In this document: positions 18,515 to 27,205 of the stretch, one piece after another
Numbering within the stretch: position 1 is the stretch's first letter
How the letters are laid out: each line of letters opens with the position of its first letter
Assembly: GCA_023251485.1 (NCBI GenBank)
Contig: JAHEYR010000011.1
Span: forward strand, 3,192-35,897
From: Bacteroidales bacterium
GTDB lineage: Bacteria > Bacteroidota > Bacteroidia > Bacteroidales > Cfx3-03
Direction of reading: 5' to 3'
Length of the DNA: 32,706 bases
The notes under the pieces: generated by a model
What the model saw: the letters and a program-made list of their open reading frames with translations, nothing else
What the model was told of the DNA's origin: nothing
Database searches by the model: none
Position numbers and translations under genes: made by a program

Positions 18515-20638
18515 ATGCAAATGAAGTTTAGTAAAAAAATTCTTGGCATTATCGTTTTGTTAATCTCCTTCAGTTCGTTGAAGGCGCAAGTTCAAAACCC
18601 CGTTAGCTGGAACTTTAGCCAGAAGGCTCTTTCCGGCAATGAAGTTGAATTAACATTTATCGCAACAGTTGAGCCGGGATGGCATATGTATTCTCAGTTT
18701 ATTGGCGATGGTGGTCCTATACCGACCTCCTTTAAATTCGAAAAGAATCCATCCGTACAGTTAGAAGGAAAAGTATCAGAACCCAAACCCACTGAAGAGT
18801 ACGATAAGAGCTTTGCGATGACCTTAAAGTATTTCTCTGGCAGAATCGTTTTTAAACAGAAGGTAAAGGTGAACGCCGCTACTACTGTTCTAAAGGGAAC
18901 GGTAGAATATATGAGTTGCGATGACCATCAATGTACACCGCCTCAAGAAACCGATTACTCCTTCAATCTGAAGGGCGTAGCAGGGGCTGCCGCAGCTGTT
19001 ACACAATCCGCTACAGTTAAGGATGGTAAGGCTATTGCTGCGAACGGACAAAAGTCATCCAATACAACGATCATTTCAGATAGTGTAAAGAAAAGTAATC
19101 CTTCGGATACAGTGACTAAGTCAACGAATGCTGCTATCTCGAAATCCATTGATTCAACTTCGGGAAGTGACGATTCTACTTCAATGTGGGGTTGGTTCAT
19201 TAAAGCTTTTCTGGCCGGATTAGTTGCAATCCTTACTCCATGTGTCTTTCCAATGATCCCGATGACTGTCTCTTTCTTCATGAATGATGCAAAGAGTAAG
19301 GCCAAAGCCAAAATGGAAGCATTGGTCTATGGGTTATCTATCATATTAATCTATACTGTTATCGGCACCATTGTAGCTTTAACGCTGGGTGCTAACTTTG
19401 CGAACTTCCTCAGTACACATTGGATTCCGAATGTCTTTTTCTTCCTTATATTCCTGTTCTTTGCAGCTTCATTCTTCGGTCTTTTCGAGATAACTCTTCC
19501 CAGTTGGATGGTCAATAAAGCCGACAAAAGTGCCGATAAAGGTGGCTTGGCAGGCGCGTTTTTTATGGCCTTTACATTGGTGCTGGTTTCATTTTCATGT
19601 ACCGGTCCTATTGTAGGCTCAATACTTGTTGCTTCTGCAGGAGGTAAAGTGCTCATGCCAATCATTGGTATGTTGGGCTTTTCTCTCGCCTTTGCATTGC
19701 CCTTTATGGTGTTTGCCTTCTTCCCCTCGTTGTTATCTAACCTCCCAAAATCAGGTGGATGGCTGAATGCAGTTAAAGTGGTGTTGGGCTTTTTAGAACT
19801 TGCCTTAGGGTTGAAGTTCTTGAGTATCGCCGATCAAACCTATCATTGGCATATTCTCGATCGTGAAGTCTATCTGGCGCTCTGGATTGTCATCTTTGCC
19901 CTGATGGGGATCTATCTATTGGGTAAAATCAAGTTTGCACACGATAGTGAAGTAAAGCATGTTTCGGTAGGTCGATTGTTTCTGGCGATCATCACCTTCT
20001 CTTTCGTAGTTTATATGATCCCCGGAATGTTTGGAGCACCTTTGAAAGCACTTTCAGGTTATCTCCCTCCGGAATCAAGTCTCGACTTCGACCTAAATCG
20101 TATCGTAGCTGAGAACGGTGGAGGTAATGGCAATACTTCAGACAATAAAGAACTTTGTGAAGCACCAAAATATGCTGATTTTCTTCATCTTCCACACAAC
20201 CTGAAGGGGTATTTTGACTATGAGCAGGCCTTGCGTTGTGCCAAACAACAAAACAAACCATTGTTTGTAGACTTTACCGGTCACGGATGTGTTAACTGTC
20301 GCGAGATGGAAGCCAACGTGTGGAGTGATCCACAGGTGTTGAAGAAGTTGAAAGAGCAGTTTGTAGTAGTCGCACTCTATGTAGACGATCGCAAAGAGAT
20401 TCCTGAAAGCGAATGGATTACCTCTACCGTTGATGGTAAGGTAAAGAAGACCATTGGAAAGAAGTTTGCTGATTTCCAGATAACCCGTTTTAAAACAAAC
20501 TCACAACCCTATTATGTATTGTTGGATAACAACGGAGAACTATTGCGTAAACCAACAGCTTATGATCTTAAAGTTGAGAACTTTATTAAGTTCTTAGATG
20601 AAGGCATCGCTGAATACAAAAAACGTTCTACGAAATAA
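18515..20638 (+). CDS. dsbD: Thiol:disulfide interchange protein DsbD; start revised from the listed TTG at 18479
   Basis: DsbD-alpha-like N domain (VEYMSCDDHQCTPPQE), TM domain with LTPCVFPMIPMTVSFF and SCTGPIVGSI, C-terminal thioredoxin VDFTGHGCVNCREMEANVW. Confidence 0.94.
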   Translation: MQMKFSKKILGIIVLLISFSSLKAQVQNPVSWNFSQKALSGNEVELTFIATVEPGWHMYSQFIGDGGPIPTSFKFEKNPSVQLEGKVSEPKPTEEYDKSFAMTLKYFSGRIVFKQKVKVNAATTVLKGTVEYMSCDDHQCTPPQETDYSFNLKGVAGAAAAVTQSATVKDGKAIAANGQKSSNTTIISDSVKKSNPSDTVTKSTNAAISKSIDSTSGSDDSTSMWGWFIKAFLAGLVAILTPCVFPMIPMTVSFFMNDAKSKAKAKMEALVYGLSIILIYTVIGTIVALTLGANFANFLSTHWIPNVFFFLIFLFFAASFFGLFEITLPSWMVNKADKSADKGGLAGAFFMAFTLVLVSFSCTGPIVGSILVASAGGKVLMPIIGMLGFSLAFALPFMVFAFFPSLLSNLPKSGGWLNAVKVVLGFLELALGLKFLSIADQTYHWHILDREVYLALWIVIFALMGIYLLGKIKFAHDSEVKHVSVGRLFLAIITFSFVVYMIPGMFGAPLKALSGYLPPESSLDFDLNRIVAENGGGNGNTSDNKELCEAPKYADFLHLPHNLKGYFDYEQALRCAKQQNKPLFVDFTGHGCVNCREMEANVWSDPQVLKKLKEQFVVVALYVDDRKEIPESEWITSTVDGKVKKTIGKKFADFQITRFKTNSQPYYVLLDNNGELLRKPTAYDLKVENFIKFLDEGIAEYKKRSTK

Positions 20639-20659
20639 TACACCACACAATATATCATC

Positions 20660-20699
20660 ACTCCCGAGTATCTTTCTGGATGCCCGGGAGTTTTTATTT
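20660..20699 (+). terminator. Intrinsic terminator after dsbD
   Basis: ACTCCCG (20660-20666) ... CGGGAGT (20685-20691) followed by TTTTATTT. Confidence 0.75.
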
Positions 20700-20908
20700 C
20701 GGTAAACTGAGATGCGATGTGGAAGCTTTAATATCCAATATATAAGCTGTCGTTTTGGGGTTGATAATTCATTTGAAAATTTAGCATGAGTTGTAGAAAA
20801 CCGTATTAGATTACCAATCCTTTTCTGATAGATTTATAAAATACTAATTTTGTAACGGCAAGAAGGTATCGACAATTTCAATCACCGTAAAGCAAAATCA
20901 AACACTAA

Positions 20909-21817
20909 ATGAAAAAATCCAATCTCAAATCAGACTCTTTGCTACTACTAACCGCAATGATTTGGGGTTTGGCTTTTGTTGCTCAACGGATGGGAATGGA
21001 TCATGTTGGGCCATTTACGTATAGCGGGGTTCGTTTTCTATTAGGAGCCTTTTCACTGCTTCCGCTTCTCTATTTCTTTCCTGAAACTACGCCTCATACC
21101 AAAGATAAACCGCTTTCGCTATTCTGGAAACGATGGGGTGGACTACTGGCAGGCTTATTACTCTTTGCCGGAATCTCTCTTCAACAGGTGGGACTGCAAT
21201 ATACAACCGCAGGTAAGGCGGGCTTCATCACCGGATTATATGTTGTGCTGGTTCCTATATTCGGCCTGCTCATTAAACACAAAACGGGTCTAGGTACCTG
21301 GATTGGAGCGATATTGGCTGTCGTGGGGATGTACCTACTCAGTGTGAAAGGAAACTTTGAGATTGGACAGGGCGATTTGCTGATCTTTATCAGCACCGGA
21401 TTCTGGGCTTGTCATGTATTAGTGATCGGCTGGTTGTCGCCTTATCTGCATGCCATCAAGTTGTCTATCTATCAGTTTACTACTACCGGAATCATCAGTC
21501 TCATTATTGCATTTGTCATCGAACCGATTTCTTTCAATGGCATTTACATGGCAGCTCTCCCCATTTTATATGGTGGACTGTTATCGGTAGGGGTGGCCTA
21601 TACTTTGCAGGTGATTGTGCAGAAGACTGCTCATCCTGCTCATGCAGCCATCATCCTAAGTCTCGAAACGGTCTTTGCAGCTATTGGTGGATGGCTATTT
21701 CTTGATGAACGATTAGGCTTTAGGGCATTGGTGGGTTGCGGCTTTATGTTAGGTGGTATGATATTGGCCCAGTTAAATGATAGGATCTTCGTTAATAAGT
21801 CACTCAGAATAGATTAA
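20909..21817 (+). CDS. DMT-superfamily EamA-type transporter
   Basis: 10-TM two-repeat architecture; LLLTAMIWGLAFVAQRMGMDHVGPFTYSGVRFLLGA and LSLETVFAAIGGWLFLDERLGFRALVGCGFMLGGMILAQ. Confidence 0.93.
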   Translation: MKKSNLKSDSLLLLTAMIWGLAFVAQRMGMDHVGPFTYSGVRFLLGAFSLLPLLYFFPETTPHTKDKPLSLFWKRWGGLLAGLLLFAGISLQQVGLQYTTAGKAGFITGLYVVLVPIFGLLIKHKTGLGTWIGAILAVVGMYLLSVKGNFEIGQGDLLIFISTGFWACHVLVIGWLSPYLHAIKLSIYQFTTTGIISLIIAFVIEPISFNGIYMAALPILYGGLLSVGVAYTLQVIVQKTAHPAHAAIILSLETVFAAIGGWLFLDERLGFRALVGCGFMLGGMILAQLNDRIFVNKSLRID

Positions 21818-21836
21818 ATCTAAATTGAGAGGAGCA

Positions 21837-21868
21837 CTTGATATAACAAACACAATGCTATAATTTTA
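21837..21868 (+). promoter_or_regulatory. Candidate Bacteroidota promoter for the activase/hypD operon
   Basis: CTTG (21837-21840), 20-nt spacer, TAATTTTA (21861-21868; one mismatch to TAnnTTTG). Confidence 0.35.
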
Positions 21869-21896
21869 CACTTTCATTTAAGAAAGTAAATCCATG

Positions 21897-21971
21897 CATC
21901 CTAGTCGCTACATTTGTTTGTATCATAAGTATGGTCGCGGCCTCTACGAGTGCTGGATGTGTTAGTGTAGC
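21897..21971 (+). ncRNA. Candidate structured 5' leader of the glycyl-radical activase
   Basis: CATCCtAG (21897-21904) can pair with CTGGATG (21953-21959); GCTACA (21907-21912) can pair with TGTAGC (21966-21971). The order a-b-a'-b' is a pseudoknot topology; a pyrimidine-rich tract follows. Confidence 0.3.
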
Positions 21972-22029
21972 CCCTCCTTTTATCTTCTTTTTCTTTCTTT
22001 AATCCATTTTACTTTTTTATTTGTTTAAA

Positions 22030-22827
22030 ATGAAGGGTTTACTCTTTGATATTCGACATTATGCTGTGCATGACGGTCCCGGAATACGTACAACCGTATT
22101 TCTTAAAGGATGTCCATTGGCTTGTAGCTGGTGTCATAATCCCGAAAGTCAGCTTCCGGCCACTGAATCTATGATCATAAACAGGAGGGTTGGCGAAGTA
22201 TTGCATGAGACTTCCGAGACGGTTGGATATTATTCAACTCCATTAGAGGTGGTGCATGAAATAGAGAAGTCGCGGTTGTTCTTTGATGAGTCGGGTGGGG
22301 GGGGTACCTTTTCAGGAGGCGAACCCATGATGCAGCCTGAGTTCATGGATGAGGTTCTGACCCTGTGCAAGGATAGAGAGCTGCATACTGCAGTGGATAC
22401 CTGTGGATATGTTTCCGTTGAAACACTTCGGACCATTGCTGCTCACACAGACCTGTTTTTATTTGATCTTAAGGTGATGGATTTGGCAAAACATATTGAA
22501 TATACGGGTGTATCCAATCACCTTATTCTGAATAATCTTGAATTGTTGGTTGCCATGAAGAAGAAGATATGGTTGAGGATGCCGGTTATTCCGGGTGTTA
22601 ATGATACCCCGGAGGAGGTGGCTGCTTTTACGGAGTTGCTTTCAGGACTCTATCCTTCGGTAGATCGTTTATTCCTGCTCCCTTATCATGCAGCTGCCAA
22701 AAGTAAATATAAACGTTTGGGTTTAGAAACAGACAAATACACTTTTAGCCAACCCGATACCGAAAGCCTCAATACATTGAAAAACACTTATGGAAAGATC
22801 GGCTTTAAAGTTAGGATTGGCGGATAA
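22030..22827 (+). CDS. Glycyl-radical enzyme activating protein (radical SAM), probable HypD activase; start revised to ATG 22030
   Basis: VHDGPGIRTTVFLKGCPLACSWCHNPESQ (CxxxCxxC cluster motif), GGGGTFSGGEPMMQPEF, VDTCGYV, DLKVMD; 47 nt upstream of a glycyl radical enzyme. Confidence 0.94.
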   Translation: MKGLLFDIRHYAVHDGPGIRTTVFLKGCPLACSWCHNPESQLPATESMIINRRVGEVLHETSETVGYYSTPLEVVHEIEKSRLFFDESGGGGTFSGGEPMMQPEFMDEVLTLCKDRELHTAVDTCGYVSVETLRTIAAHTDLFLFDLKVMDLAKHIEYTGVSNHLILNNLELLVAMKKKIWLRMPVIPGVNDTPEEVAAFTELLSGLYPSVDRLFLLPYHAAAKSKYKRLGLETDKYTFSQPDTESLNTLKNTYGKIGFKVRIGG

Positions 22828-22874
22828 AAATTTATGATACCAGATAAAAGAACGCATTATAATAAGTAAAACAT

Positions 22875-25238
22875 ATGAACGATCGTATTAAGAAACTTCG
22901 TGAAGCAAGTTTGAATGCAGAGTGTAAGATCTCTGCCGAAAGAGGACTTCTGGTTACCGAATTTTATAGTCAGAATAATCTGATGCCCGAGCCTATCGTT
23001 ATTCAACGAGCCAATTGTCTAAAATATATTCTTGAAAACAAAAATATCTATATTGGTGAAGATGAGTTAATTGTTGGTGAACGTGGTCCGGCTCCAAAAG
23101 CAACGCCGACCTATCCTGAGATCAACTTGCACAGCATGTCGGACCTAGATATCCTCAATACCCGTAATAAGGTTTGGTTTATTGTAGATGCCGAGACGAA
23201 AGAGGCTTATCGTGATATTATCATCCCGTTCTGGAAAGGCAAAACAAACCGCGAACGAATCTTTGCCAGCTTGTCTCCTGAATGGAAAGAGGCTTATGCT
23301 GCTGGGGTATTCACTGAGTTTCAGGAACAACGTGCTCCCGGGCATACGGTGTTAGGTGATAGAATGTTTCGTACAGGGTTGCTCGATATTCAGGTGGAGA
23401 TAGAAGCTGCAATCGCTTCGCTCGACTTTGTTAACGACCCCAAAGCTTACGAGAGAAAGGCTGAGCTTGAGGCCATGAATATTGCCGCCAAAGCTGTTAT
23501 GCGCTATGCCGAACGTCATGCCGATAAGCTTGAAATCCTTGCAAAAAACTGTAAAGAACCTCAACGTAAAGACGAGTTGTTGGCAATGGCAGCGGTATGT
23601 CGTCGTGTACCTGCCCATGCGCCTGAAACCATTCATGAGGCTTTGCAACACTATTGGTTTATCCATCTGGGCGTTATCACCGAACTAAACCCATGGGACT
23701 CATATAATCCGGGGCGACTGGATCGTAGTCTCTATCCCATCTATAAAAAGCAATTGGAAGAGGGTACCATCACCGAAGAGGATGCAAAAGAGCTGCTCCA
23801 GGCCTTTTGGGTTAAATTTAACAATCACCCATCACCTCCAAAGGTAGGAATCACTGCCGAAGAGAGCAATACCTATACTGATTTTTCGCTCATCAATGTC
23901 GGAGGTGTTAATGCGGATGGCTCAGATGCTGTTAACGACCTCTCATATATCATTCTTGATGTTATCGAAGAGATGCGTCTCTTGCAGCCCAGCTCAATGG
24001 TACAGCTGAGCAAGAAAAATCCTGATCGCTTTATTCATCGTGCCCTTCGTATTGTAAAAACCGGATTTGGACAGCCCTCTATCTTTAATACCGACGCCAT
24101 TGTACAAGAGTTGATGCGTCAAGGCAAGAGTGTGACAGATGCCCGTAACGGTGGTTGCAGTGGGTGTGTTGAGACCGGTGCTTTTGGAACGGAAGCTTAT
24201 ATTCTGAGCGGCTATTTTAACATTCCAAAGATGCTTGAGTTGGCCTTGAACAATGGCGTTGATACACTTACGGGTAAACAGCTGGGTCCTCAGACAGGCG
24301 AAGCAGAAAGTTTTACAACTTTTCAGGAACTTTTCGAGGCGTTCAAAAAGCAGGTCAATCACTTCATTGATATCAAGATAAAGGGGAATAATATCATTCA
24401 CAGTATCTTTGCATATCATATGCCTGTACCATTTTTATCGTTGCTTACTGAAGATTGTATTAAGAATGGTCGCGATTATAATGCCGGTGGTGCTCGTTAT
24501 AACTCTACTTATATTCAGGGTGTGGGTCTTGGTAGTATTACAGATTGTTTGTCAGCTCTTAAATATCATGTATTCGATAACGGTTCGATTAAACTAACTG
24601 ATTTTATTCAGGTATTGAAGAATAACTTTGAAGGCGCTGAGGAATTTAGAAATGAGCTGATTTACAAAACGCCAAAGTTTGGTAATGACGATAGTTATGC
24701 TGATGATCTGGCATTGGATGTATTCGAGGTTTATTATGATGCTATCAATGGTCGTCCCACTTCTATTGGAGGAGCACATCGGATCAATTTGTTGCCCACT
24801 ACCTGTCATGTCTATTTTGGAAAGATGATCGGAGCCTTACCTGATGGGCGTAAAGCAAAACAGCCACTCTCTGAGGGAATCTCACCTGTACAGGGAGCGG
24901 ATACCAAAGGTCCTACTGCAGTAATTCGTTCTGCTGCAAAACTCGACCATATCCGTACAGGTGGCACGCTGTTAAACCAGAAGTTTTCGCCTTCTTTCTT
25001 TGATGATGAAGAGAGTATTGCGAAGCTTGGAAGTTTGGTGCGAAGCTATTTTCGGATGGATGGTCATCATATTCAGTTTAATGTAGTGTCTGTCGAAACA
25101 CTGTTGGATGCTCAAAAACATCCTGAAAAATATCGCGACTTGATTGTTCGTGTGGCTGGATATAGCGACTATTTTAATGATCTGGGTGAAGATCTTCAGA
25201 ACGAAATCATTCATCGTACAGCACATGAATCTGCATAA
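22875..25238 (+). CDS. hypD: Glycyl radical enzyme, probable trans-4-hydroxy-L-proline dehydratase
   Basis: C-terminal glycyl radical loop LIVRVAGYSDYFNDLGEDLQNEII; active-site NGGCSGCVETGAFGTEAYILSGYFNIPK; TPEWKEAYAAGVFTEFQEQRAPGHTV-type segment; NNHPSPPKVGITAEESNTYTDFSLINVGGVN; GISPVQGADTKGPTAVIRSAAKLDHIRTGGTLLNQKF. These resemble Clostridioides HypD as I recall it. Confidence 0.85.
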   Translation: MNDRIKKLREASLNAECKISAERGLLVTEFYSQNNLMPEPIVIQRANCLKYILENKNIYIGEDELIVGERGPAPKATPTYPEINLHSMSDLDILNTRNKVWFIVDAETKEAYRDIIIPFWKGKTNRERIFASLSPEWKEAYAAGVFTEFQEQRAPGHTVLGDRMFRTGLLDIQVEIEAAIASLDFVNDPKAYERKAELEAMNIAAKAVMRYAERHADKLEILAKNCKEPQRKDELLAMAAVCRRVPAHAPETIHEALQHYWFIHLGVITELNPWDSYNPGRLDRSLYPIYKKQLEEGTITEEDAKELLQAFWVKFNNHPSPPKVGITAEESNTYTDFSLINVGGVNADGSDAVNDLSYIILDVIEEMRLLQPSSMVQLSKKNPDRFIHRALRIVKTGFGQPSIFNTDAIVQELMRQGKSVTDARNGGCSGCVETGAFGTEAYILSGYFNIPKMLELALNNGVDTLTGKQLGPQTGEAESFTTFQELFEAFKKQVNHFIDIKIKGNNIIHSIFAYHMPVPFLSLLTEDCIKNGRDYNAGGARYNSTYIQGVGLGSITDCLSALKYHVFDNGSIKLTDFIQVLKNNFEGAEEFRNELIYKTPKFGNDDSYADDLALDVFEVYYDAINGRPTSIGGAHRINLLPTTCHVYFGKMIGALPDGRKAKQPLSEGISPVQGADTKGPTAVIRSAAKLDHIRTGGTLLNQKFSPSFFDDEESIAKLGSLVRSYFRMDGHHIQFNVVSVETLLDAQKHPEKYRDLIVRVAGYSDYFNDLGEDLQNEIIHRTAHESA

Positions 25239-25249
25239 AATGTTATTTT

Positions 25250-25290
25250 AAATAAATAGGCGAAGTCATTATCGCCTATTTATTTTATTG
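25250..25290 (+). terminator. Intrinsic terminator between hypD and the Xaa-Pro aminopeptidase gene
   Basis: Perfect 14-bp stem AAATAAATAGGCGA (25250-25263) / TCGCCTATTTATTT (25272-25285), 8-nt loop, then TATTG. Confidence 0.75.
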
Positions 25291-25299
25291 CCCATGTTA

Positions 25300-25332
25300 T
25301 TTGTTTATTTGGGTAATTCTTTATTATATTTG
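25300..25332 (+). promoter_or_regulatory. Bacteroidota-type promoter for the peptidase pair
   Basis: TTTG (25300-25303), 21-nt spacer, TATATTTG (25325-25332), an exact TAnnTTTG. Confidence 0.65.
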
Positions 25333-25378
25333 AGTGTTAAAACATTTTTGTTTTAACTTATGACAAAAAACTTACGTT

Positions 25379-27172
25379 ATGAACACGATAAAAAATCTGG
25401 ATAAACTTCGTCGTCTGATGGCGGGGTCCGACTTTGACGCTTACATTATTCCCAGTACTGATCCTCATATGGGAGAATACGTTCCAAAATATTGGGAAGC
25501 CAGAACATGGTTTTCAGGCTTCACCGGATCGGCAGGTACATTGGTTATTACTAAAGATTTTGCCGGTCTATGGACTGACTCGCGTTACTTCCTGCAAGCC
25601 GAAGCCGAGCTTAAAGATTCAGGTATTGAGCTTGTTAAGTTGGTAGTGCCTCATACCCCAGAGCATGTAGATTGGCTGTTGAAAAAACTCCCTAAAGGTA
25701 GTGTGGTAGCACTTGATGGAGCCGTGGTTTCTATAGATTCGGTCAACTATATCAAGGCACTTTTAGCCCCTAAACAGATTGATGTTGTTACTAATGAAGA
25801 CCTGGTCAGTCAAATCTGGACAGATAGACCTGAATTACCAACTGACCTGGTGATTGATCATGACGTTAAGTTTGCAGGATGCTCACGCATTGATAAAATA
25901 ACTGCTGTCCGCGCAGAGATGACACAATTAAAAGTTGATCATCATCTTATTGCCAGTCTCGATGATATTGCCTGGCTGCTCAATCTGCGAGGTACCGATA
26001 TCCTCTATAATCCATTGTTCGTTAGTTATGTGCTAATTTCTATGGATGCCGTAACACTTTTCATTAATCCTGCAAAGGTTAGTCCTGCACTGAAAGCTAC
26101 TTTAGAAGCTGGGGGTATTACTTTGAACGACTATACTAATATTGCTAATGTATTGTCGGGCATTGCGAAGGGCGAGAAACTACTTATTGCTACGTCTAAA
26201 GTGAATCAGGCAATTGCAGATGCCATTCCTTCAGGAGTAAAAATTATTGAAGGAACAAATATTACAACTGCCCTGAAGGCTATTAAAAATGGAACAGAAA
26301 TAACCAATTTGCGTAAGACCATGGAATATGATGGTGTGGCATTGGTTAAATTCTTTCATTGGCTTGAAAATGCAATTGGCAAAGAGACTATTACTGAGCT
26401 TTCTGCTGCCGAAAAGATTCGACAATACAGAAGTGAACAGCCTAACTTTATGGGCTTAAGCTTTGGGTCTATTGCCGGATATGCCGGTCATGGTGCCATT
26501 GTACATTATAATCCATCACCCGAAACCGATGTTGATCTGAAACCTGAAGGACTTTTCCTTCTTGATTCGGGCGGACAATATTTGAGCGGAACCACTGATG
26601 TTACCAGAACGGTAGCACTTAGCAAGCCTAATGAAGAAGAAAAGCGTGATTTTACATTAGCACTTAAAGGAACCATCGATCTATCTGATGCTGTTTTTCC
26701 TGTTGGAACCCGTGGCTATCAACTTGATGCATTGGCTAGAATTGCACTCTGGAAACAGGGTATCAACTATGGACATGGTACTGGACATGGCGTTGGTTTC
26801 TTCCTCAATGTGCATGAAGGGCCACAGAGCATTAATCCAAATGCCGGTGGACCTGCTGTAAATGTTATGGAAATTGGCATGGTTACTTCTGTTGAACCTG
26901 CTATGTACAGAGAAGGCAAACACGGAATCCGTACAGAGAATCTGGTGTTATGTGTTGCTGGCGACCAAACGGTCTATGGCAGTTTCCTGAAATTCGAAAC
27001 ACTGACCTTGTGCCCGATAGATCGTAATCTTATCGACATTCAATTACTTACTGCCGATGAACTGAAATGGGTGAATGATTATCATGCTATGGTATATGCT
27101 CGTTTGTCGACTTACCTTGGTGGTGCCGAACTGGAATGGCTCAAACAAAAGACGAAACCGCTACAATTTTAA
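25379..27172 (+). CDS. pepP: Xaa-Pro aminopeptidase (M24B, three-domain form)
   Basis: Creatinase-like N-domains; LLDSGGQYLSGTTDVTRTV, HGTGHGVGFFLNVHEGPQSI, GMVTSVEPAMYREGKHGIRTENLVL carry the M24 metal-ligand motifs. Confidence 0.95.
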   Translation: MNTIKNLDKLRRLMAGSDFDAYIIPSTDPHMGEYVPKYWEARTWFSGFTGSAGTLVITKDFAGLWTDSRYFLQAEAELKDSGIELVKLVVPHTPEHVDWLLKKLPKGSVVALDGAVVSIDSVNYIKALLAPKQIDVVTNEDLVSQIWTDRPELPTDLVIDHDVKFAGCSRIDKITAVRAEMTQLKVDHHLIASLDDIAWLLNLRGTDILYNPLFVSYVLISMDAVTLFINPAKVSPALKATLEAGGITLNDYTNIANVLSGIAKGEKLLIATSKVNQAIADAIPSGVKIIEGTNITTALKAIKNGTEITNLRKTMEYDGVALVKFFHWLENAIGKETITELSAAEKIRQYRSEQPNFMGLSFGSIAGYAGHGAIVHYNPSPETDVDLKPEGLFLLDSGGQYLSGTTDVTRTVALSKPNEEEKRDFTLALKGTIDLSDAVFPVGTRGYQLDALARIALWKQGINYGHGTGHGVGFFLNVHEGPQSINPNAGGPAVNVMEIGMVTSVEPAMYREGKHGIRTENLVLCVAGDQTVYGSFLKFETLTLCPIDRNLIDIQLLTADELKWVNDYHAMVYARLSTYLGGAELEWLKQKTKPLQF

Positions 27173-27205
27173 TCGATCCAACTAACTATCCTATTCAATC
27201 CATCG

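Noticed and set aside
21897-21971. Purine-riboswitch-like fragments (CATAA, GTATGG, CTCTACG) in the activase leader
   Set aside because: The P2 stem that should separate the first two conserved segments is absent and the P3 features do not fit, so I do not call a purine riboswitch.
23994-24419. 141-aa antisense ORF inside hypD
   Set aside because: Fully antisense to the conserved glycyl radical enzyme core; no independent support.
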